From contig NZ_JTHE03000067.1 in NCBI RefSeq assembly GCF_000817775.3, positions 1 through 35,142 on the forward strand: a stretch of DNA of 35,142 nucleotides, written 5' to 3'. Origin of the DNA: Lyngbya confervoides BDU141951 (GTDB lineage: Bacteria > Cyanobacteriota > Cyanobacteriia > Thermosynechococcales > Thermosynechococcaceae). The position numbers and the translations under genes were made by a program. Shown here piece after piece: positions 1 to 9,779 of this stretch (its first letter is position 1; the number at the start of each line of letters is the position of its first letter). The notes below the pieces were generated by a model that searched no databases, was not told the origin of the DNA, and saw only the letters and a list, made by a program, of their open reading frames with translations.

Positions 1-16
1 GTTTTTTACGAGGCAT
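1..16 (-). CDS. 5' end of a gene cut by the window edge
   Basis: On the minus strand a good Shine-Dalgarno (AAAGGAG) lies 8 nt before an ATG at 16-14, followed by codons for MPRKK before the window ends. It lies about 170 nt beyond the attC site at 188-274 and has the same orientation as the toxin-antitoxin genes. It could therefore be the first gene of the next integron cassette. Only five codons are visible, so the product cannot be named. Confidence 0.45.
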
Positions 17-243
17 AAGGGAATCTCCTTTGTTAACTGGATTCTACTTCCCTTACACAAAATTCTGATCAGTCTCCTTCATCCATCATTACAATGCATC
101 CTTACAGGTTTAGGACTACCCTTGATGTCACTAAAGCAATTTTTCGAGGTGCCCCTTTAGGATACTGTCACAACTAGGGACTCAGCAGCATAACGGCTCA
201 AATCAGCGGCAGCAGATAACCTTGAACTCAGCGCCAGTACATT

Positions 244-1293
<1,050 letters not shown>

Positions 1294-1373
1294 TCTGGAG
1301 CCTCCGTCCTAAACAGGAAGTCTCAAATAATACTGGATGTCTAAGCAGGCCAACTAATAATTATACGGACAAG

Positions 1374-1490
1374 GTCTGATAACTCCGAGAATAGGTGTGT
1401 TATCAGACTCAATCCGTATAACTCCGAAATCAGAGTGTTATACGGACAGCATCGGTATAATTCCGATATTGGGATATTATCCGGAATTGA
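1374..1490. repeat. Three 39-bp palindromic units in the attI position
   Basis: Three units start at 1374, 1413 and 1452, an exact 39-bp period. Each has inverted arms of about 10 bp around a 14-15 nt centre beginning TCCGA. The arms are GTCTGATAAC/GTTATCAGAC, TCCGTATAAC/GTTATACGGA and TCGGTATAAT/ATTATCCGGA (8 of 10 in the last). A fourth right half-arm (ATTATACGGA) lies at 1360-1369. All units keep a GTTA-like step in the right arm, resembling the integron core GTTRRRY. They lie 80-200 bp upstream of intI, exactly where attI and the cassette promoter would be. Function is not shown by the sequence: attI, integrase-binding sites, operator array or small mobile repeat are all possible. Confidence 0.75.
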
Positions 1491-1570
1491 CCTGAAATTT
1501 GGAAGCAAAAGTTGGGAATCTTAAAACTTTGAAGGCTTTACTTCATAAACATTTCAGGACTTGTCCGTCC

Positions 1571-2245
1571 ATGGCTGAACCTCCTAAGCTCTTTGACCGC
1601 ATTCATGAGACCTTTCGACTCAAACATCTGAGTCTAAAAACTGAAAAGTCTTATCTTTACTACATTAAGGACTTTCTTCGCTTTCATCACATGCGTCCTC
1701 CCCGCGACATGGGAGTCGATGAAATTCGAGAGTACCTCTCCCATCTCGCCGTCAATAAACGGGTTGCAGCCTCTACCCAAAATATTGCCCTGAACGCATT
1801 ATTATTCCTGTACAAACAAGTCCTCTGCCTTGACCTGCCTTACATTGACAATATCGAAAGGGCTAAACAGCCGGATCGTCTGCCCGTTGTCTTCACGCAA
1901 GACGAAGTGCGTCGTATTTTGGCTCAACTTGATGGATTGCCTCATCTAGTGTCCAGCCTGCTCTGCGGTTCCGGTATGGGACTGGGAGAATGGATACACC
2001 TGCGGATCAATTGCCAAAGGTCTCTCCCAGCAAGATCTGATGGATCCGATATTCGCACTGTCCAAGAACTCCTCGATCACAAGGTTACAAAGACCACCAT
2101 GATTGACACCCATGGCTTCAATCAAGGAGGGCAGGGCGATCGCTCGCTCGCCACTGGATGCCTGCGCTTGACTTTAAATCCCTCTCCCAAAGAGAAGGGT
2201 AAACTCGCAACACGGGAACGCACTCAGCTTCCAACTTGGCCATAG
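1571..2245 (+). pseudogene. intI: Broken integron integrase (tyrosine recombinase)
   Basis: The N-terminal part is a clear integron integrase: PPKLFDRIHETFRLKHLSLKTEKSY, then FLRFHHMRPP, then SHLAVNKRVAASTQN. This is the SAM-like DNA-binding domain and the start of the catalytic domain. The protein then jumps from the box I region (GSGMGLGEW, where GMRL is expected) almost directly to DIRTVQELLDHK near the C-terminus. About 130 residues are lost, including the catalytic Lys and the HxxR box. The first catalytic Arg is Gly, and the nucleophile Tyr (usual MIYTH) is Asp (MIDTH). The reading frame then runs into unrelated sequence (to 2245). The junction lies near 2010-2050. The ATG at 1571 matches the family start; a TTG at 1499 would add 24 unmatched residues. 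It cannot be active. Confidence 0.9.
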
Positions 2246-2563
2246 CGTCCTCTTGAAGGAAGCTCTGGGACAGCTAGAGGTCTGAAAAGGGTAGCGGCCA
2301 CCGTACCGGATCAGCTTTACGAAAACTTGCAGGCTTTGGCAAAGTTATAGAAGGGCGATCGCAATCTTAAAACTTATTTCCTATCCTGCGTGAGAGAGGA
2401 GAACTCAGTCGCTTCACAACCAGGCTGGGCCTAACAGGACGGGATGCCGATCCTGCAACCTGTAAACAATCACGAAAATTTCAGCCAAAGGGATCAGCTT
2501 GTGCAACCGTGATAACAGAAAAAACTTACCTGCCTGCTTGCTGTTACCTCATCATTCAAGGTC
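2246..2563. other. Intergenic region with gene debris, upstream of acs
   Basis: This is about 320 bp without an intact gene. In one plus-strand frame, 2292-2351 reads VAATVPDQLYENLQALAKL and a stop, which looks like the C-terminal end of a lost gene and fits the scrambled surroundings of intI. The rest must hold the acs promoter, but no convincing -35/-10 pair or operator was seen. The ATG of acs has AAGG only 2 nt upstream, so its ribosome-binding site is weak. Confidence 0.4.
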
Positions 2564-4552
2564 ATGACCGACATCACCATTGAATCCGTCCTTCAGGAAA
2601 ATCGTACCTTTGCACCCCCTACGGCACTGGCCCAGGCCGCCCATGTCTCCAGCATGGCCCAGTACGAGGAGCTTTACGAAAAGGCCAAGGCTGACCCAGC
2701 CGGGTTTTGGGCAGAACTGGCCGAGCAGGAGCTGGACTGGTTTAAGCCCTGGGATAAGGTGCTGGACTGGCAGCCTCCCTTTGCCAAGTGGTTTGAGGGC
2801 GGCAAACTGAACATTACCTACAACTGCCTCGATCGCCACCTGACCACCTGGCGCAAGAATAAAGCCGCCTTCATCTGGGAAGGCGAACCGGGCGACAGCG
2901 TCACCCTCACCTACGCCCAACTGCACCGTCAAGTGTGCAAAATGGCCAATGTCCTCAAGGATATGGGAGTGAGCAAGGGCGATCGCGTCGGGATTTACAT
3001 GCCGATGATTCCAGAGGCGGCAATTGCCATGCTGGCCTGTGCCCGCATTGGGGCCGCCCACAGCGTCGTGTTTGGCGGCTTTAGCGCCGAGGCCCTGCGC
3101 GATCGCCTGGTGGATGCCAAGGCCAAGGCCGTAATTACCGCCGACGGCGGATTCCGCAAGGATAAGGTGGTTCACCTCAAGGACGCCGTGGATCAAGCCC
3201 TGGCCGATAACGCCGTCCCCTCCGTACAAAAGGTGCTGGTGGTGCAGCGGACAAAATCCGAGGTCACCATGGCCGCAGGGCGCGATATTTGGTGGCACGA
3301 GGTCGAACCCGATGCCGCCGCCGACTGCCCTGCCGAACCCATGGACAGTGAAGATTTACTGTTCATTCTCTACACCAGCGGCAGCACCGGAAAACCCAAG
3401 GGCGTGGTGCACACCACCGCAGGGTATAACCTCTATACCCACATGACCCTGAAATGGGCCTTTGATCTCAAGGATACAGACGTTTACTGGTGTACAGCGG
3501 ACGTGGGCTGGATTACCGGACATAGCTACATTGTTTACGGTCCCCTGTCCAATGGCGCCACGGCGGTCATGTACGAGGGCGTGCCCCGCCCGTCCAATCC
3601 TGGCTGCTTTTGGGATGTGGTGGAAAAATACGGCGTGACCATTTTTTACACCGCGCCCACCGCCATTCGCGCCTTTATCAAAATGGGCAATGATCTTCCC
3701 AACGCCCGCGATCTCTCTTCGCTGCGAATTCTCGGCACCGTTGGCGAACCCATCAACCCTGAGGCCTGGATATGGTATCACAAGGTGATCGGCAAAGAAC
3801 GATGTCCCATTGTGGATACCTGGTGGCAAACGGAAACCGGGGGGTTTATGCTCACGCCGCTGCCCGGCGCCACCCCCACGAAACCTGGGTCAGCCACCAA
3901 GCCCTTCCCCGGCATTCTGGCCGATGTGGTGGATATGAACGGCAAGCCAGCGGGGGATGACGAAGGCGGATATCTGGTCATCAAGCATCCCTGGCCCAGC
4001 ATGTTGCGCACGGTCTACGGCGATGAGGATCGCTTCCGCAAAACCTACTGGGAGCAGATTGAGCCTAAGGATGGACAATATTTTTACTTTGCCGGCGATG
4101 GCGCTCGCCGTGATAAAGACGGCTACTTCTGGATTATGGGCCGGGTGGATGATGTGATTAACGTCTCAGGACACCGTTTAGGAACAATGGAGATTGAGTC
4201 TGCGCTGGTTTCCCATCCGGCGGTGGCTGAATCAGCGGTGGTGGGTCGTCCCGATGATCTGAAGGGGGAAGACATTGTCGCCTTTGTGACCCTGGAAGGG
4301 GGCGCCACCGCCAGCGAGGACCTCAAGGCTGAGCTAAAGCAGCACGTGGTCAATGAAATTGGCGCGATCGCCCGTCCGGGCGAAATTCGCTTTGCCGAAG
4401 CTCTGCCCAAAACGCGATCGGGCAAGATCATGCGGCGCTTGCTGCGGAATCTGGCCAGCGGCGCAGAGATAGCCGGAGACACCTCCACGCTCGAAGATCG
4501 CACCGTGTTGGATAAGCTACGCCAAGGAGACCCTGAGAGCGCGGAGTCCTGA
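2564..4552 (+). CDS. acs: Acetyl-CoA synthetase (AMP-forming)
   Basis: This 662-residue protein, close to the normal length, activates acetate with ATP and CoA to acetyl-CoA through acetyl-AMP in the cytoplasm. The N-terminal lid typical of Acs is present ([12 protein letters not shown]). The ATP-binding loop [11 protein letters not shown] is at 270-280, WWQTETGG starts at 420, and [20 protein letters not shown] is the hinge and C-terminal domain. [11 protein letters not shown] carries K621, the residue needed for adenylation and the usual site of inhibitory acetylation. In a cyanobacterium it would recover acetate released by fermentation or fed externally. It appears to be a single-gene transcript, ending against the convergent coiled-coil gene. 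Confidence 0.97.
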   Translation: MTDITIESVLQENRTFAPPTALAQAAHVSSMAQYEELYEKAKADPAGFWAELAEQELDWFKPWDKVLDWQPPFAKWFEGGKLNITYNCLDRHLTTWRKNKAAFIWEGEPGDSVTLTYAQLHRQVCKMANVLKDMGVSKGDRVGIYMPMIPEAAIAMLACARIGAAHSVVFGGFSAEALRDRLVDAKAKAVITADGGFRKDKVVHLKDAVDQALADNAVPSVQKVLVVQRTKSEVTMAAGRDIWWHEVEPDAAADCPAEPMDSEDLLFILYTSGSTGKPKGVVHTTAGYNLYTHMTLKWAFDLKDTDVYWCTADVGWITGHSYIVYGPLSNGATAVMYEGVPRPSNPGCFWDVVEKYGVTIFYTAPTAIRAFIKMGNDLPNARDLSSLRILGTVGEPINPEAWIWYHKVIGKERCPIVDTWWQTETGGFMLTPLPGATPTKPGSATKPFPGILADVVDMNGKPAGDDEGGYLVIKHPWPSMLRTVYGDEDRFRKTYWEQIEPKDGQYFYFAGDGARRDKDGYFWIMGRVDDVINVSGHRLGTMEIESALVSHPAVAESAVVGRPDDLKGEDIVAFVTLEGGATASEDLKAELKQHVVNEIGAIARPGEIRFAEALPKTRSGKIMRRLLRNLASGAEIAGDTSTLEDRTVLDKLRQGDPESAES

Positions 4553-4561
4553 GGGGATCCT

Positions 4562-4615
4562 CCCTCAGCTCTGCGCCGGTCAGAGCCCGCGGAAATCTGG
4601 GCGGCGGGCTGAGGG
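4562..4615. terminator. Hairpin between convergent genes
   Basis: Two competing stems occur between acs and the facing gene: CCCTCAGC (4562-4569) with GCTGAGGG (4608-4615), and AGCCCGC (4584-4590) with GCGGGCT (4604-4610). They are GC-rich and well placed to stop transcription from both sides, but no T-run follows on either strand. Termination is an inference. Confidence 0.4.
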
Positions 4616-4618
4616 GGG

Positions 4619-6022
4619 TTAGCGAAACAGCTGCCTGATCTGAGCTTTCAGCCGAGCCACCCAGCTTTGCGCTTGCTTTTCCTGCAGCCTTTGGATCTGA
4701 CTGAGTACGGCCTCATATTCGGTCCGTTCCACCTTATCATCGGCGATCGCCTGCCACCGCGTCAGGTCCTGTTGCAGCACCAGAAACTGTTGCTGAAGTG
4801 CGCTCAGCTTTTGCTGGCTGTCCAGGGCCGATCGCTGCAGGGCCTCATGGGTCTCGGGGGCCACCCGCGAATTGGCCAGCTTCATCCAGGTTTGCATGTT
4901 AGAAGACAGCTCATGATGGCTGTGTTCCAACTCGGTCATCTGCTGCTTGAGCGCCTCATTTTCAGTGCTGAGGGCCTCCAGCTGCTGGGGATCAATTCGG
5001 GTTGCGGCCTCCGCCTGGAGACGCTCATAGTCCTGGGTGAGGGTGGTGCATTGTTGCTCTAAGGCCTGGATCACCGTGGATTTCTGCTGAGATTCTTCCT
5101 GCAGAGCCTCCAAACGGTCCGAGTTAGCCTGTGCCTGCGCTTTCCATGCCTGCAGTTGCCCCTGGATCTGTTGAATCTGATCCTCCAGGGCCTGGTTCGC
5201 TTGCATGTGTTGGTTCAACTGATACTGGAGCGCGCTCATGGTCTGGGGATCCACTGCCTGGGCTAGCTGATCGCGGGCGGCCGCTAGATCGGTGTTTAAG
5301 GCGGCCACCTGTTGATCGAAGTCCCTCTGCCGCTGGGCCTGTTCCTGCTGAACCTGGGCCAGAACCTCTGGAGCAATTTTGGCCTCTGCCTGCCCTCGCC
5401 AATAGTCCAGATCCGCTTGGACCCCTTGCACCTGCTGCTCAAGGGCCTCTAAACTCTGCTGCTGGGCTTGGATCTGCGCTAGCCATGAGGCGGAGTCCTG
5501 CGAGGGGATCGCCGTCGTGGCCAAGGCTGCCTCGTGATCCTGGGAGAGGACCGGCGGATCCCCCTGGGCCGGGGCCAGGGCCTGATCAAAGGCCGCGGCC
5601 AGTTCTGGCGGTACGGTCGAGGTTTTGTAGGCCTCCATGGGAATCGACTCCAGGCGGGTTGCCTGCAGGGGATCGGTATCCCTGGCAATGGCCAGGATGG
5701 TTCCCTCCGGGGTGACGTGATAGGTGGCCTCCTCAGAGCGGTAATAGCCCGGATCCAGGTTGCGCTCCTCATAGAGCATGACCGGAAGGCGCTCCAGAAC
5801 CGTTTTCAGGGACTCGCATTCAGATTTGGTTCCCCAAAAAATCCGGCCATCCCCAAATTCTTCCCAGCGGGGATGATCCCAGGGCGGGAGGCCCTGCGCC
5901 TGGGATGCCGAGGCAATCTGACTTAACAGCTGCGGCCATTCGGGAATTCGCGATTCCCGCTCGGCATCGGGCGATCCTTCAGGATAGTCAAAGGCGATCG
6001 CAAAGGCATATTGATGATTCAT
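4619..6022 (-). CDS. Long coiled-coil protein with repeated segments
   Basis: This is a 467-residue cytoplasmic-looking protein. The first 170 residues form a compact N-terminal region (MNHQYAFAIAFDYPEG start, with GDGRIFWGT and YRSEEATYHVTPEG). The remainder is Gln/Leu/Ala/Glu-rich coiled coil. The coiled coil consists of about six related segments, each with a Trp or Leu position, a small-residue patch and a Val/Asp-Pro-Glu step: YWRGQAEAKIAPEVLAQ, LAQAVDPQTMSALQ, AWKAQAQANSDRLEALQ, LQAEAATRIDPQQLEAL, TWMKLANSRVAPETHEALQ and RWQAIADDKVERTEYEAVL. The ATG at 6022 was chosen because the longer form adds only 16 residues of poor quality. A structural or scaffold role is plausible. No specific function can be assigned. 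Confidence 0.8.
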   Translation of the reverse strand: MNHQYAFAIAFDYPEGSPDAERESRIPEWPQLLSQIASASQAQGLPPWDHPRWEEFGDGRIFWGTKSECESLKTVLERLPVMLYEERNLDPGYYRSEEATYHVTPEGTILAIARDTDPLQATRLESIPMEAYKTSTVPPELAAAFDQALAPAQGDPPVLSQDHEAALATTAIPSQDSASWLAQIQAQQQSLEALEQQVQGVQADLDYWRGQAEAKIAPEVLAQVQQEQAQRQRDFDQQVAALNTDLAAARDQLAQAVDPQTMSALQYQLNQHMQANQALEDQIQQIQGQLQAWKAQAQANSDRLEALQEESQQKSTVIQALEQQCTTLTQDYERLQAEAATRIDPQQLEALSTENEALKQQMTELEHSHHELSSNMQTWMKLANSRVAPETHEALQRSALDSQQKLSALQQQFLVLQQDLTRWQAIADDKVERTEYEAVLSQIQRLQEKQAQSWVARLKAQIRQLFR

Positions 6023-6108
6023 GGTTATTCTGAGGAGCGCAGGATTGTAGGGAAAGCTCACCCCCATCATGCTTGCAAAGCCAGAACTCTCGCAGTAATC
6101 CTGAATAC

Positions 6109-6128
6109 GGATCGGACCCGATCCTTTT
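6109..6128. terminator. Short hairpin with T-run
   Basis: GGATCGGACCCGATCC is a self-complementary 16-mer followed by TTTT on the plus strand. It lies between the 3' end of bchE and the start of the coiled-coil gene, both on the minus strand. On that strand it would have the A-run before rather than the T-run after. It may act weakly, or not at all, as the bchE operon terminator. Confidence 0.3.
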
Positions 6129-6187
6129 GTTTCATGACTGGCATCGGCCCAGTCCCGGACAAGCAGGTTCTCCAGACCTGTGCCCCC

Positions 6188-8239
6188 TCAGGCAAGAATC
6201 TTAGATCCTAAGTCCTGGGCGATGGCTGGATCTTCATAGAATCCCGTGCGGGCAGTAGTGCGAATCGCCTCCACCAGTTGATCCAGGGGACGATTCAGGG
6301 CACAGCAGGCCACGCCCCGATCTAGCAAGGATCCCTCGGTAAGGGCCGGCTGATCTGGATCAAGCAGCACCAGAACCTTGGAGGGAGTCACGTAGGATCG
6401 CGCCTGCACCGAGCGCACCCGCTGTAAAAACTTGCCTAACTCCATATCGGGTAAGGCCGCCCCCACCAGGGCCACATCGATATCAATGGACTCCAGTAAC
6501 ACCAATCCCGTCTCAGCATTGGTGGCTTCGCTGGCCACTTCAATGCCGGGTTGCGATCGCAGCTGGGTTCGTAACTGCACCCGATTGTGTTCATCTTGTT
6601 CAATAATGGCCACCTGAATCACGTCATACCGATGCGCGGTGGCGGGGTGATACTGTTCACAGGCCTGGGCCTCAGGGGGAGCGCCACAGGCCGAGATCGG
6701 GTCAGAGGTTTCCACAGAATCAATATCGGCGGGGCGATCCTGTTTCAGCTGCGCCAGTTGGGCAGGCGTCAGAATTTTGGATTCATCAAAGCCGAAGTCA
6801 ATGGTGGTCTGAAGTCCCTGCTGCTTCACGCGCTTGAGATTATAAAACCGCTTGTTCAAGGTGGTTTTCACAAAGGCCTTCAGACAGCCCAGCAGATAGC
6901 GACGCTTAAACCCATCGGATTCCAACCCGTATTCCAGGAACTTCCAGCCATAAAAGCGCGCATAGTTACGCATCACCCGCTTAAACAGATCCTCCCGCGT
7001 CATGTGATCGGGCTTGAGAATGGGGGTGACAAAGTTATAGTGGGAATAATCGCGCACTTCCACCTTGTCTTGAATATCCTGAAACAGTTCCGAAAAGGGC
7101 CAGGGGGTGTACATATTCCAGTTGGCCATATCAGCCTTCCAGTTTCGGGCCATCTGGTAGGTCTCTTCAATGGTTTCCGGCGTTTCGCTGGGAAGCCCCA
7201 TAATAAACTGCACTTCTGCCAGGATTCCATGATCGCGCAGCAGCTGCACCGCCCGTTTATTGTCGGCAATGGTCGTTTCCTTACGGAATAGGTTGAGGTT
7301 CAGCTGGGCCGCAGCTTCGGTTCCCAGGGAAACGTGAACCAACCCGGCTTGCCGGTACAGCGGCAAATCCTTCTCATCTCGGAGGATATCCGTGACCCGA
7401 GTATTAATGCCCCAGTGAACCCCCAAATTCCGATCCACCAGTTCATGACACAGGGCCACAAACCGGGCTTTATTAATGGTGGGTTCTTCATCGGCTAGGA
7501 TAAAAAATCCCACTTGATGCTCGGTCACCAGCTGCTCAATTTCATCCACGAACTGTTTGGGAGACCGAGCCCGATATTTGCGCCAAAACTTCCATTGGGA
7601 GCAAAATCGACAGCGAAATGGACAGCCGCGCGAATAGTTCGGGACGGCCACGCGGGTATTCAAGGGAGTGTACATATACCTTGACCAATCCAGCAGCGAC
7701 CAGTCGGGGCTGAGCGTATTTAAATCGGCAATGGGAGGGTGGGCCGGAGTGGCCACCACTTTCCCCTCCTCTAAAAAGGCCAGGCCCAAAATCTGCCGAC
7801 GCTGCTGGAGGTCAGTCCCAGCGGCGATCGCCTGAAGCAAATTAACGGTAATTTCCTCGCCCTCGCCCCGGATGATGTAATCAATCCAGGGGGCTTCATG
7901 CAGCACCTCGCGGTACATATAGGTCGGGTGCACGCCCCCCATAATCGCCTTGGCCCCTGGGCAAAGTTGCTTCAGGATCTGCAAGGTTCGCTGAGATTGA
8001 TAGATCATCGGGGTAATGGCAGTCACCAGGGCCACCTGGGGTTGATAGTCCTGAATGATCTGCCCCAAGGCTTCATCCGAAATATAGTTTGTCATGGCAT
8101 CCACAAACTTAATTTCCGTAAAGCCAGCGGCCTTTAAAGCTCCTCCCACGTAGGGAACCCAGCTAGGAGGCCAATTTCCGGCAATTTCAGCGCCTCCGGA
8201 ATGGTAATTGGGTTGAATCATTAAAATGCGCATGGTCAT
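6188..8239 (-). CDS. bchE: Anaerobic Mg-protoporphyrin ester cyclase BchE with C-terminal pseudoreceiver
   Basis: The protein has 683 residues. Residues 1-160 form the B12-binding-type domain, with the BchE-typical start MIQPNYHSGGAEIAGNWPP and GGVHPTYMYRE. The radical SAM core follows, with the cluster motif C206-x3-C210-x2-C213. BchE forms the fifth ring of chlorophyll from Mg-protoporphyrin IX monomethyl ester without O2, using a 4Fe-4S cluster, S-adenosylmethionine and cobalamin. From about residue 540 a NarL-type receiver domain follows (start VIQVAIIEQDEHNR, end EAIRTTARTGFYEDPAIA). In it the phosphoacceptor Asp is Gly593 and the conserved Lys is Asn, so it should not be phosphorylated. 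It is the last gene of the ho-hemN-bchE operon, 6 nt after hemN. The upstream neighbours strengthen the BchE call over other B12 radical-SAM enzymes. Confidence 0.88.
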   Translation of the reverse strand: MTMRILMIQPNYHSGGAEIAGNWPPSWVPYVGGALKAAGFTEIKFVDAMTNYISDEALGQIIQDYQPQVALVTAITPMIYQSQRTLQILKQLCPGAKAIMGGVHPTYMYREVLHEAPWIDYIIRGEGEEITVNLLQAIAAGTDLQQRRQILGLAFLEEGKVVATPAHPPIADLNTLSPDWSLLDWSRYMYTPLNTRVAVPNYSRGCPFRCRFCSQWKFWRKYRARSPKQFVDEIEQLVTEHQVGFFILADEEPTINKARFVALCHELVDRNLGVHWGINTRVTDILRDEKDLPLYRQAGLVHVSLGTEAAAQLNLNLFRKETTIADNKRAVQLLRDHGILAEVQFIMGLPSETPETIEETYQMARNWKADMANWNMYTPWPFSELFQDIQDKVEVRDYSHYNFVTPILKPDHMTREDLFKRVMRNYARFYGWKFLEYGLESDGFKRRYLLGCLKAFVKTTLNKRFYNLKRVKQQGLQTTIDFGFDESKILTPAQLAQLKQDRPADIDSVETSDPISACGAPPEAQACEQYHPATAHRYDVIQVAIIEQDEHNRVQLRTQLRSQPGIEVASEATNAETGLVLLESIDIDVALVGAALPDMELGKFLQRVRSVQARSYVTPSKVLVLLDPDQPALTEGSLLDRGVACCALNRPLDQLVEAIRTTARTGFYEDPAIAQDLGSKILA

Positions 8240-8245
8240 CCTCCC

Positions 8246-9643
8246 TTATATGGACCGCGAGAAGGTGGGTTTGCGATTTTTCTCCAGGTAAGTATCAAAG
8301 ACCGCCGCAATATTTCGAATCAGCAATCGTCCCACGGGGGTAACCTTCAGGGCATTGGGGGAGAGCTGAATCAACCCATCGGCAGCCAATTGCTGAAGCG
8401 CCGGTTGTGCCTGGGAAAAGTAGGACTCAAAATCTAAATCAAAGCCAAGATGGTATTTCTCCTCAATGTCTGCAGGGATAATCTGAAACTGACACATCAG
8501 CTCCATAATGACCGTGCGGCGGATAATGTCCGCCTGGGAGAGGGTAACCCCCTTCTCAATGGGAAGCTGGTGGCTATCAATGGCCTGATAAAAGGATTTG
8601 AGGCGTTTATGATTTTGCACATAGACGTCGTTAAGCATACTAATGGAGGTCATCCCAAATCCCAGCAGGTCCGATTCTGGTCGCGTGGTATACCCTTGAA
8701 AGTTGCGATGGAGTTGCCCCTGACGTTGAGCGATGGCTAATTCATCGTTGGGTTTGGCAAAGTGATCCATCCCAATGTACTGGTAGCCCGCCTGGGTCAA
8801 TTCCTCAATGGTCATCTGCAGAATTGCCAGCTTTTCGGAGGGTGAGGGCATCTCGCTCTGGGGTAGGTGGCGCTGCACAGGCACCAGGGACGGCACATAG
8901 GCAAAGTTAAAAACGGCAATGCGATCAGGATTTAGCTGTAGGGTTTTGTGGATCGTGTGGCGATAGCTCTCCAGGGTTTGAAAGGGCAGACCATAAATTA
9001 AATCCACATTGATGCTGCTAAAGCCAGCGGCACGACTCCAGTCCATGACCTCAAAGAGCATCGACTCTGGCTGGACTCGGTTGACCGCCTCCTGCACCTT
9101 GGGATTAAAGTCTTGAATCCCAAAGCTCAGGCGATTAAATCCTAAGCTCCGAAGCCGATTCAGGTAGGACTGATCAAGGGCCTTGGGATTGACCTCAATG
9201 GAAATTTCGGCGTCTGCATCAAAGGAGAAATGATCCTGGATCGCAGTCCAGAGCCGCTCAATTTGCGCCAGGGTCAGAAAATTGGGCGTGCCACCGCCCC
9301 AATGCATTTGCTGCACCCGGCGATCGCCATCCACCAGGGCAGCCACCTGTTCTAGATGCCGCACCAGATAGTCGAGGTAGGTTTCGGCAGCGGGCTTATG
9401 CTGGGTGATGACGGTATTGCAACCACAGAAGTAACAGGCACTGTCACAAAAGGGAATATGGCAGTAGAGGGAAAGGGGCTTGGTTTGATAGTTACTCACC
9501 GCCAGGGCGGCGCGGAAATCAATGGGGTCAAAGTTCGCCCTCAGCTCAGTGGCGGGAGGATAGCTGGTGTAGCGGGGGACCGGCTGGTCATACTTTTGCA
9601 GCAGCGGGGCATCAAATTGAACAGTGGATTGAACGAGGGGCAT
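8246..9643 (-). CDS. hemN: Oxygen-independent coproporphyrinogen III dehydrogenase
   Basis: This 465-residue radical-SAM enzyme oxidatively decarboxylates two propionates of coproporphyrinogen III to give protoporphyrinogen IX when O2 is scarce. The HemN cluster motif is complete: C66-x3-C70-x2-C73-x-C75 within CHIPFCDSACYFCGCN. The N-terminal YDQPVPRYTSYPPA is a true-HemN mark that separates it from HemW-like proteins. WGGGTPNFL, then SFGIQDFNPKVQEAVNR, and INVDLIYGLPFQT follow in the expected order. It is the middle gene of the operon, 6 nt before bchE and after a hairpin that separates it from the haem oxygenase gene. Confidence 0.96.
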   Translation of the reverse strand: MPLVQSTVQFDAPLLQKYDQPVPRYTSYPPATELRANFDPIDFRAALAVSNYQTKPLSLYCHIPFCDSACYFCGCNTVITQHKPAAETYLDYLVRHLEQVAALVDGDRRVQQMHWGGGTPNFLTLAQIERLWTAIQDHFSFDADAEISIEVNPKALDQSYLNRLRSLGFNRLSFGIQDFNPKVQEAVNRVQPESMLFEVMDWSRAAGFSSINVDLIYGLPFQTLESYRHTIHKTLQLNPDRIAVFNFAYVPSLVPVQRHLPQSEMPSPSEKLAILQMTIEELTQAGYQYIGMDHFAKPNDELAIAQRQGQLHRNFQGYTTRPESDLLGFGMTSISMLNDVYVQNHKRLKSFYQAIDSHQLPIEKGVTLSQADIIRRTVIMELMCQFQIIPADIEEKYHLGFDLDFESYFSQAQPALQQLAADGLIQLSPNALKVTPVGRLLIRNIAAVFDTYLEKNRKPTFSRSI

Positions 9644-9737
9644 AGTCTAGGCAAACTCCCGGTGATGGAAGCCCATAGGGGACAAAATTCATAACGCTGG
9701 TCTGGATGCCAGCAATCAGGATCGGGCAACAGGGGTT

Positions 9738-9770
9738 GCCCTCGGGCCGAAATCCCTACGGCCCGAGGGC
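9738..9770 (-). terminator. Strong 12-bp hairpin after the haem oxygenase gene
   Basis: GCCCTCGGGCCG (9738-9749) and CGGCCCGAGGGC (9759-9770) are perfect inverted arms around a 9-nt loop. It sits 9 nt beyond the haem oxygenase stop codon and about 95 nt before hemN. No T-run follows on the minus strand. It could be a partial terminator, or an mRNA stabiliser that sets ho above hemN-bchE. Confidence 0.6.
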
Positions 9771-9779
9771 GGAATCCTT

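Noticed and set aside
1499-1570. TTG start giving 24 extra residues to the integrase
   Set aside because: Integron integrases start close to PPKLF, matching the ATG at 1571; the added residues are not family-like.
2552-3829. Two long minus-strand frames opposite acs
   Set aside because: They are shadows of the strongly conserved acetyl-CoA synthetase gene and have no family features.
5131-5715. Long plus-strand frame rich in Pro, Gly and Ser
   Set aside because: It is antisense to the coiled-coil gene; its composition mirrors Gln/Ala/Leu codons of that gene and it has no start signals.
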